Shown here: one piece after another, positions 11,841 through 16,790 of the stretch
Position numbering within the stretch: the stretch's first letter is position 1
How the letters are laid out: every line of letters begins with the position of its first letter
From: Patescibacteria group bacterium UBA5187
Lineage (GTDB): Bacteria > Patescibacteriota > Minisyncoccia > Phycocordibacterales > PALSA-1337
DNA length: 16,790 bases
NCBI GenBank assembly: GCA_002413065.1
Contig: DHWH01000015.1
Span: 66,588-83,377, forward strand
Direction: 5' to 3'
Program-made: the position numbers and the translations under genes
The notes under the pieces: generated by a model
What the model was told of the DNA's origin: nothing
The model's input: only the letters and a program-made list of their open reading frames with translations
Databases searched by the model: none

Positions 11841-12608
11841 CTACTGCGTCAAAATCTCCGCCCCGCTTTTTGTGATCACGACCGTATGTTCGAAATGGGC
11901 TGAAGGTTTGCCATCTTTCGTACGAAATGTGTACCCGTCCTCATCGAGGATGATATCGCCTCTGCCGACATTGAAAATAGGTTCGATTGCGATGACCATT
12001 CCCGGTTTTAAAACTTCCCCCTTCCCGGATTGACCGACATTTGGAATATACGGATCTTCGTGAACACTGTAACCCACGCCATGGCCAGCCAATTCCTCGA
12101 CAACGCCGTAAGGATAGGCCATAACGATGCGCTGAACGGCATTGCTTATATCTCCCACTCGTTTGCCCCCTTTTGCCGCCTTAATGCCTGCAAAGAGAGC
12201 TTTCTTCGTCACATCCAGAAGTTGCTGGAGCTCGGGAGAAATTTTTCCAACTGCCACGGTAATGGCGGAATCCGTTATAAGATCCTTATGGATCAAACCG
12301 AGGTCCAAACTTACGATATCCCCTTCTTTCAAGATCTTATCTTTTTCATTAGGAATACCGTGAACGATTTCATCATTAATGGATACGCACAAAGCCGCCG
12401 GATACGGACGCTTGGCACCATATGGCGTAAAGTTCAGAAACGCAGGAGTATCGCCGCCTTCGGAAATAAGTTTCCTCGCACGATCTTCCAATGCCTGCGT
12501 ATGCAGACCTGGAATAACCATAGCCGCAAGTTCATTCAGAATGAACGCATGACGCTTGCCTCCTTCGCGAAGGATGGCGATTTCCTCTTTAGTCTTCGTA
12601 GTTATCAT
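11841..12608 (-). CDS. map: Methionine aminopeptidase, type I
   Basis: This enzyme removes the initiator methionine from new proteins. The 255-residue sequence has the complete metal site of the family: Asp102 (SLDLG), Asp113 (TDSAITV), His176 (GHGVGYSVHEDP), Glu209 (AIEPIF) and Glu240 (FEHTVVIT), plus His83 in IVHGIP for substrate binding. It lacks an N-terminal SH3 or zinc extension, so it is the short type Ia. It follows adk by 11 bp and precedes ndk by 24 bp. secY-adk-map is the classical order at the end of the spc operon, here interrupted between secY and adk. An AGG lies five bases before the ATG and may be a weak Shine-Dalgarno sequence. Confidence 0.97.
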   Translation of the reverse strand: MITTKTKEEIAILREGGKRHAFILNELAAMVIPGLHTQALEDRARKLISEGGDTPAFLNFTPYGAKRPYPAALCVSINDEIVHGIPNEKDKILKEGDIVSLDLGLIHKDLITDSAITVAVGKISPELQQLLDVTKKALFAGIKAAKGGKRVGDISNAVQRIVMAYPYGVVEELAGHGVGYSVHEDPYIPNVGQSGKGEVLKPGMVIAIEPIFNVGRGDIILDEDGYTFRTKDGKPSAHFEHTVVITKSGAEILTQ

Positions 12609-12619
12609 AAAAGCCTAGA

Positions 12620-13213
12620 TTACTCCAATCCGAGCTTTTTAACAATATCGGCATGTATGTCCTCCCTGCTTCGCGCTCCATCAATATCCAAAAGAGTGTA
12701 GTCAGGATTATCGCGATAATACTCTATAGTAGGCACAACTTCAGCTTCATACCATTCGAGGCGCTTTTTTATTTCTGCATCATTGTCATCAAATCTTTTG
12801 CGCGCCAATAATCTCTGTGCGGATTCTCCGGCATTGATATCCAAATGAATAACCCACGGCTTGGTAAAACCGTAGAAACGAACACATGAGTGAAGGACGC
12901 CGGCCTCATGAACTTTTCGCGGTGTGCCGTCGAAAATAAGGTGCTGATGTCCATCATATTTTTCAAGAAGGGGCTTGACCCACATATTTACAATCACGAA
13001 TTCAGGCATCAAGCCGCCCTCATCATAGATTTCTTTCGCTTTCTTGGCCGTCCACGTGTTTCCTTGAATAAATTGCCTGAGCTCCTTGCCGGTTTCTGTC
13101 CGCAAAATTGCAGTTGCAGGATCCTTTTCCGCAAGAACTTTCATCAACAGTTCAGCCTGTGTTCCTTTTCCGCAGCCGGACCGACCGATGAATATGAAGG
13201 ACTGGGGTGTCAT
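12620..13213 (-). CDS. adk: Adenylate kinase family nucleotide kinase, short-LID form
   Basis: Adenylate kinase interconverts ATP, AMP and ADP. The P-loop is GRSGCGKGT (10-18), with Ser where the family usually has Pro. FDGTPRK (95-101) corresponds to the DGFPR substrate motif, with Thr for Phe. The LID region is short (RLLARKRFDDND, about 134-145) and has no zinc-binding cysteines. RLEWYEAEVVPTIEYY matches the family C-terminal helix. At 197 residues it is a small member. The position before map and after secY supports adk. Because of the substituted motif residues, a related nucleoside monophosphate kinase activity cannot be excluded. The upstream region (13214-13334) contains a TATATT box on the minus strand but no clear -35 box. 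Confidence 0.88.
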   Translation of the reverse strand: MTPQSFIFIGRSGCGKGTQAELLMKVLAEKDPATAILRTETGKELRQFIQGNTWTAKKAKEIYDEGGLMPEFVIVNMWVKPLLEKYDGHQHLIFDGTPRKVHEAGVLHSCVRFYGFTKPWVIHLDINAGESAQRLLARKRFDDNDAEIKKRLEWYEAEVVPTIEYYRDNPDYTLLDIDGARSREDIHADIVKKLGLE

Positions 13214-13334
13214 TTATACAGTCTACAGGGTGAAGTGGGAAATGAAAAGGACTTGAGAGCGATATGGAGTAAGCGCGCGTCCTTCTAATGAATATGCGGA
13301 GCCATGAATATAGAATCGCACTACCTACTCGAAC

Positions 13335-13364
13335 TTGACATACAGACTCCACTCGTGCTATAAT
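13335..13364 (+). promoter_or_regulatory. Near-consensus promoter of the 13453 gene
   Basis: TTGACA (13335-13340) and TATAAT (13359-13364) are both perfect, with an 18-bp spacer and an extended TG at 13356-13357. Start expected near 13371. It is one of the two strongest promoters in the window and drives a gene of unknown function. Confidence 0.85.
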
Positions 13365-13373
13365 ATAGTCTGA

Positions 13374-13434
13374 TTTTGTAATACGGCTAACCAACTGCCT
13401 TTCTCAGCCAATAACTGGCTGCGGTATTACAAAA
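13374..13434 (+). promoter_or_regulatory. Structured 5' leader (branched stem)
   Basis: TTTTGTAATAC (13374-13384) pairs perfectly over 11 bp with GTATTACAAAA (13424-13434). Inside lies the hairpin CAGCCA/TGGCTG (13405-13410, 13416-13421) and a smaller GGC/GCC pair (13385-13387, 13397-13399), so a three-way junction is possible. The outer stem begins only about three bases after the predicted start, so it may protect the mRNA 5' end or sense a ligand. The Shine-Dalgarno sequence is left free just after it. Confidence 0.6.
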
Positions 13435-13443
13435 ATACGAATT

Positions 13444-13447
13444 GGAG
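13444..13447 (+). promoter_or_regulatory. Shine-Dalgarno sequence GGAG
   Basis: GGAG sits five bases before the ATG at 13453. It is one of very few well-placed Shine-Dalgarno motifs in the window and fixes the start of the downstream gene. Confidence 0.75.
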
Positions 13448-13452
13448 ATCTT

Positions 13453-13863
13453 ATGAAAACTAAAAAAATATTGTTGAATACGATCGGGTGCGTGCTGGGG
13501 TTGGCGCTTAGTGTGGGTATCTTTATGGGCACTGTTCTCCTGCTACACGCAGCAAGAAAGCCTGAACTCACCCACGAACAATGGGCAATGAAACAACTCG
13601 TCCAAGTCCATCCCGGTGATTTCATCTTTGAGGACGACTTGGCTAAAAAACCTCATCTGGTTACAGCGCTCGTCTTCACCAACGGCACAATTAAGTACCT
13701 TGTGGATCCCCGGGAACCGGAGGTATCTGAAAGTATCACCAACGTAGCCAAAAGATTAAGTGCAACCAAATTAAAAAATGAAGGCTACGAATACGATCGG
13801 ATTTCCTCGAGATTCATTAGTCAACTCTGGAAAACCAACGCCCCTGCTACCGTTTCAAAGTAG
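13453..13863 (+). CDS. Membrane-anchored hypothetical protein between secY and adk
   Basis: This 136-residue protein has a short basic N-terminus (MKTKK), one long hydrophobic segment (about 8-33, with GLALSVGIFMGTVLLLHAA), and a soluble domain of about 100 residues that should lie outside the membrane. The soluble part contains HPGDFIFEDDLAKKPHLVTA, a strand-like stretch LVFTNGTIKYLVDPREPEV, and a basic helical end. I recognise no family. Cys13 precedes the hydrophobic segment but does not form a good lipobox. The gene is antiparallel to its neighbours secY and adk. It has its own strong promoter, structured leader, Shine-Dalgarno sequence and terminator, so it should be well expressed. Confidence 0.8.
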   Translation: MKTKKILLNTIGCVLGLALSVGIFMGTVLLLHAARKPELTHEQWAMKQLVQVHPGDFIFEDDLAKKPHLVTALVFTNGTIKYLVDPREPEVSESITNVAKRLSATKLKNEGYEYDRISSRFISQLWKTNAPATVSK

Positions 13864-13883
13864 TGCCCTCTTCTCGGGTACGA

Positions 13884-13926
13884 AAAATCCTAACCTATGT
13901 GACAAAGGTTAGGATTTTCTTCTTTT
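13884..13926 (+). terminator. Intrinsic terminator of the 13453 gene
   Basis: AAAATCCTAACC (13884-13895) pairs perfectly with GGTTAGGATTTT (13907-13918), 12 bp with an 11-nt loop. A T-rich tract TTTTCTTCTTTTCC follows. It lies 21 bases after the stop codon. Confidence 0.88.
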
Positions 13927-13947
13927 CCATAATTAGTAACCTGTACA

Positions 13948-14063
13948 AAAACAACGATATCACTTCGAGATACATCCGCAATTTATTTCTAGCAAGAAAT
14001 AAATGAGGACAGTGAAAGTTCTGCAGAACTTTCACGCGTATCGAGAAGTGATATCGTTGTTTT
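13948..14063. repeat. Branched (T-shaped) inverted repeat overlapping the secY stop
   Basis: The outer arms 13948-13966 and 14045-14063 are perfect 19-bp complements (AAAACAACGATATCACTTC and its reverse). After a GA/GA step the stem continues as GATAC/GTATC (13969-13973, 14038-14042). Inside stand two further hairpins: ATTTATTTCT/AGAAATAAAT (13981-13990, 13995-14004) and the 24-bp perfect palindrome of GTGAAAGTTCTG and CAGAACTTTCAC (14012-14035). On the minus strand the outer arm ends in TTTTT, so it may terminate secY transcription. The right arm includes two bases of the secY stop codon. A miniature mobile element or DNA cruciform are alternatives. Confidence 0.7.
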
Positions 14064-15336
14064 AATATTCCCTCATCGCCACCTGCGCATCAACTTTTTT
14101 CAATAGATCGAGAACTACGGAGACTACTATAAGGAGAGCTGTACCGCCGATCGCGAGTGTCTTGTTCGAAGTGAAAGCCTGCATGACAAGCGGGAGGATT
14201 GCGATGATACCTAGGAAAAGCGCGCCGACAAGAGTGATGCGTGTCACGATAGTACCGACATAATCACGAGTATGATCCCCTGGACGTACGCCTGGAATGA
14301 AAGCTCCGGAACGCTGGAGGTTTTCTGCTATGAGCTTGGGATCGAAAGTTACTGCCGTGTAGAAATACGTAAAGAGAACGACGAGAACGAAGTAAGCGAT
14401 GCCATATACCCATGGATTATTGAAGAAAAGCGTAAATGACGCACCCCAACTCGAGAGCAATGGATGATTGGACAAATGGGCAAGGAAATTTGAAATGATT
14501 TGAGGGAAAAGAAGGATGGAAAGAGCGAAGATGATCGGAATAACGCCGGCTTGATTGAGGCGAAGAGGCAAATACGTTGAAGCGCCGCCGTACACTTTAT
14601 TTCCCCTGACCTGCTTTGCATACGTCACCGGGACTGAACGCTCAGCTTCTGTAACGAATACGACACCGGCGACAACGACGAGCGCCACAACGATGGCACC
14701 CACATACAAAGGAATATTTGACGCATCATATCCGGCAATAAACTGAGTGAGCTTATTTGGCAAAGCGGCCACGATACCGGCAAAGATGATCAAGGAGACG
14801 CCGTTGCCAATACCGAATTCAGAGATAAGCTCGCCGACCCACATAAGAAGGATCGAGCCGGCTGTCACGACGATGACATTCGTCGCGAAGCTAAATGAAG
14901 AAATGTGAGGCAATACATTTTGAGATTGGAGGAGGATAAGAAACCCGATAGCCTGAACGACTGCGAGAGGGGCGCCGAGCAAACGCGAATAGTTCGAGAG
15001 TTTCATGCGGCCAGCTTCCCCTTCTTCATGCATAAGAGCTTTCCACTTTGGAAACATCATTGTAAGCAACTGGATAATGATCGATGCGGTAATGAACGGA
15101 CCTACACCAAGCATCACGATAGATAAGTTTGAAAGTCCTCCGCCTGAAAATATGTCCAAGAAACCGAAGAATTGGCTGGATGAGAGAAGTTTGGCTAGAT
15201 TGGCAGGATCAACTCCTGGAATCGGAATTGCAGCCAACAAACGGAAAAGAACCAGAGCAAGAACAGTAAATCCGACTCGCTTGCGCAGAATCGGGTCTCT
15301 GAAAGCTATGGTTACTTTTTCGAAGAAGTTTTGCAT
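14062..15336 (-). CDS. secY: Protein translocase subunit SecY
   Basis: SecY is the channel of the Sec translocon in the cytoplasmic membrane. The 424-residue protein has about ten membrane segments. Typical motifs are RLLAAIPIPGVD near residue 33, the plug and second-helix region with SGGGLSNLSIVMLGVGPFI, GNGVSLIIFAGI in the fifth helix region, LNQAGVIPIIFA in the seventh, and RPGDHTRDYVGTIVTRITL before the ninth. Length and order match the family. It follows rplO by 23 bp in the spc operon. In most bacteria adk comes next on the same strand, but here the branched repeat and an opposite-strand gene intervene, so secY is probably the last gene of its transcript. Confidence 0.97.
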   Translation of the reverse strand: MQNFFEKVTIAFRDPILRKRVGFTVLALVLFRLLAAIPIPGVDPANLAKLLSSSQFFGFLDIFSGGGLSNLSIVMLGVGPFITASIIIQLLTMMFPKWKALMHEEGEAGRMKLSNYSRLLGAPLAVVQAIGFLILLQSQNVLPHISSFSFATNVIVVTAGSILLMWVGELISEFGIGNGVSLIIFAGIVAALPNKLTQFIAGYDASNIPLYVGAIVVALVVVAGVVFVTEAERSVPVTYAKQVRGNKVYGGASTYLPLRLNQAGVIPIIFALSILLFPQIISNFLAHLSNHPLLSSWGASFTLFFNNPWVYGIAYFVLVVLFTYFYTAVTFDPKLIAENLQRSGAFIPGVRPGDHTRDYVGTIVTRITLVGALFLGIIAILPLVMQAFTSNKTLAIGGTALLIVVSVVLDLLKKVDAQVAMREY

Positions 15337-15359
15337 GATGATAATTGAGCGAGCACTTA

Positions 15360-16004
15360 TTATGACACCTTCTCCTTCTTTGCTATCGGCTTAACGCTTT
15401 TTACTTCTTTCTTGACTGCTTTTGGCTTTTTCTCTTTCTTTTCGACAACCTCTTTGGTCTTTGAAGGATCTGCGGCCTCTTTCACTTTCTTTTCTTTCTT
15501 TGGCATAGCGGCCTTTTTTATTTGGGCTTCTGTCTGGGCTTTGACCAAAATTCGTGAAGGCAACTCTACTATAGAACCTCCTGCTTTAGTAATCTTCTCT
15601 TTGGCTGAGACGGAAACCGTACATCCGGAAATTTTGAAAGCCTTCGTGATCTCGCCATCGCCGAGAATTTTCACAGATGGAACACGTCCTGACAAAAGAG
15701 AAATGAGACCTTTCTCAACGAGGATAACCGGGGTGATGACATCATTTGCAGAAAAGTTTGCCTCGAAATCGGCAATATTGATTATCGAAGGCTTGTTTCC
15801 ATATCCTTTGTTTGAATTGACACCGCGACCGCGAAGTTTAGGCAATTTCTTGATGATGTCACGCCATTCTGGACGACGCTTGTTACCGGCACGTGCGGAC
15901 TGACCTTTACCTCCACGTCCGGCAGTTTTACCGCGCTTACCTCCACGGGCAACGATCATGCGTTTCGTATTCGGGTGTATTCTTTTGAGTTGGTGGGTTT
16001 GCAT
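15360..16004 (-). CDS. rplO: 50S ribosomal protein L15 with lysine-rich C-terminal tail
   Basis: L15 is a late-assembling protein of the large subunit. The N-terminal basic region has RGGKRGKTAGRGGKGQSARA (20-39) and RGRGVNSNKGYGNKPSIINI (59-78). The globular domain ends around 155 with ITKAGGSIVELPSRIL. Residues about 156-214 form a low-complexity tail rich in Lys, Glu, Ala and Pro that ordinary L15 proteins of about 145-150 residues lack. rpsE precedes it directly, with 32 bp between and no rpmD, so L30 is missing as in CPR genomes generally. The ATG is preceded by ATTACTACC and not by a Shine-Dalgarno sequence. Confidence 0.96.
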   Translation of the reverse strand: MQTHQLKRIHPNTKRMIVARGGKRGKTAGRGGKGQSARAGNKRRPEWRDIIKKLPKLRGRGVNSNKGYGNKPSIINIADFEANFSANDVITPVILVEKGLISLLSGRVPSVKILGDGEITKAFKISGCTVSVSAKEKITKAGGSIVELPSRILVKAQTEAQIKKAAMPKKEKKVKEAADPSKTKEVVEKKEKKPKAVKKEVKSVKPIAKKEKVS

Positions 16005-16036
16005 GGTAGTAATTTAAAAATTAAGATTGAATGAAA

Positions 16037-16750
16037 TTATTTTGTCTGAGGAGCCTGGACTGCGACTTTTTCCTTACGTTCTGGTCTGCCTGAAAGAACG
16101 ACTCGGGAAATTTTGCTCAGATTCTTCAATGCCTCAACTGTTGCTCTGGCATTGTTCAATCGGTTCTTGCTTCCTGAAAGGAACTTGGCACAGATATCCT
16201 TGATACCGGCGAGTTCGATAACGGCGCGTGCTGAGCTACCTGCAACGACACCGCTTCCACGAGCTGGGAAAACCTTTATGAGAGCGCTTCCGTACTTTCC
16301 TTCAACGGCATGCTGAATGGTCATCTGTGCTGAAAGAGGAACTTTTATAAGATTCTTTTTTGCTTCACGAGTGGCCTTTTCGACGGCACCGGCAGTGTCA
16401 TTTCCCTTGCCCAATCCTACGCCGACACGGCCTTTCCTGTCTCCGGCAACAACGGCAACACTGAAGTTCATACGTCGGCCGCCGGAAGTAACGCGGGTAA
16501 CACGACGAATATCGATGATCTTTGAGTCGAATTCTGGTTTGACACGTTCACGAGTGTCGCTACGGCCTCCCCTACTGCCAGTTCGAGCTTGAGGACCGGT
16601 GCCTGGCGCACTGCGTCCGCCTCTGCGAGCAGGATCACCGCGCATCTTGCGTCCTGGAGTAAAGGTGAGAGAAGCGGCCCCTTCAGATGAAACAGCTCCT
16701 TCGGTCGAAGCTGCTGTATCGTTATTTGGTTTTATTTCTTTTTCATTCAT
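16037..16750 (-). CDS. rpsE: 30S ribosomal protein S5 with Gly/Arg-rich N-terminal extension
   Basis: S5 is a small-subunit protein involved in decoding accuracy and mRNA unwinding. The double-stranded RNA-binding-like domain starts at FDSKIIDIRRVTRVTSGGRR and continues with FSVAVVAGDRKGRVGVGLGK. The C-terminal domain has IKVFPARGSGVVAGSSARAV and AGIKDICAKFLSGS. The start at 16750 (MNEKEIKPNN) is chosen because the longer frame would run through the end of rplR. This leaves an N-terminal extension of about 70 residues rich in Gly, Arg and Ser before the conserved domain, and a 237-residue protein against about 165 in model bacteria. It starts 7 bases after the rplR stop. Confidence 0.95.
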   Translation of the reverse strand: MNEKEIKPNNDTAASTEGAVSSEGAASLTFTPGRKMRGDPARRGGRSAPGTGPQARTGSRGGRSDTRERVKPEFDSKIIDIRRVTRVTSGGRRMNFSVAVVAGDRKGRVGVGLGKGNDTAGAVEKATREAKKNLIKVPLSAQMTIQHAVEGKYGSALIKVFPARGSGVVAGSSARAVIELAGIKDICAKFLSGSKNRLNNARATVEALKNLSKISRVVLSGRPERKEKVAVQAPQTK

Positions 16751-16757
16751 ATGTGAT

Positions 16758-16790
16758 TTAAAATTCGAGTCCTCCTTCGCGAGCCGCATC
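16758..16790 (-). CDS. rplR: 50S ribosomal protein L18, C-terminal end (partial)
   Basis: The last ten codons before TAA (16760-16758) read DAARE GGLEF, matching the usual L18 ending AREAGLxF. The position directly before rpsE is the standard spc-operon order. The remainder lies outside the window. Confidence 0.75.
   Translation of the reverse strand, partial: DAAREGGLEF

Noticed and set aside
12030..12701. 223-residue plus-strand open frame
   Set aside because: It is antisense to map and the end of adk, both of which have full catalytic motifs, so it is a shadow frame.
16764..16784. AGGAGG-like motif upstream of rpsE
   Set aside because: It lies about 20 bases from the rpsE start and is explained by the final codons of rplR (Glu-Gly-Gly).
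1..16790. CRISPR arrays, rRNA genes or insertion-sequence transposases
   Set aside because: No regularly spaced direct repeats with unique spacers, no rRNA core sequences and no transposase motifs were seen on either strand.

Overview
The window looks like a chromosomal segment of a Candidate Phyla Radiation (Patescibacteria) bacterium, most likely Parcubacteria-like. The spc ribosomal operon runs rplR-rpsE-rplO-secY with no rpmD (L30) between rpsE and rplO, and absence of L30 is a known CPR trait. Most starts lack a Shine-Dalgarno sequence. TGA is used as a normal stop (smpB, the phospholipase-D gene), so this is not a code-25 lineage such as Gracilibacteria or Absconditabacteria. The lineage call is an inference, since no 16S rRNA is present.

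Positions 1-4336 are the right part of an integrated element, visibly more AT-rich than the rest. It holds a double zinc-ribbon protein, a promoter followed by a structured RNA leader that ends in a 25-bp hairpin, a 47-residue small protein, an AAA+/helicase-like replication ATPase ending in an SSB-like DDIPF tail, and a large serine recombinase. The recombinase points into the 3' end of ssrA (tmRNA), and its last 20 codons are written antisense on the tmRNA gene. The left end of the element is not in the window.

Positions 4274-7571 hold ssrA and smpB (the trans-translation pair), a divergent cardiolipin-synthase-like phospholipase D gene, and a convergent UMF1/Atg22-type MFS transporter. Positions 7572-7931 hold a near-perfect promoter, four predicted stem-loops and an intrinsic terminator on the minus strand. 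This looks like an undescribed ~127-nt small RNA with a CCUCCCCC loop, divergent from infC-rpmI-rplT (7932-9043).

On the minus strand follow a CPSF73-like beta-CASP nuclease (9053-10459) and a small membrane protein (10495-10887). A 320-bp gene-free but structured spacer comes next, then ndk, map and adk, transcribed in the order adk-map-ndk. A membrane-anchored gene of unknown function (13453-13863) lies on the plus strand between secY and adk. It has a strong promoter, a structured leader, a real Shine-Dalgarno sequence and its own terminator. A large branched inverted repeat (13948-14063) separates it from secY. The window ends with secY, rplO, rpsE and the last codons of rplR.

The best candidates for undescribed biology are the structured leader at 749-947, the C-rich-loop small RNA at 7621-7747, the SSB-tail mimic on the element ATPase, the recombinase/tmRNA overlap, and the branched element at the end of secY.
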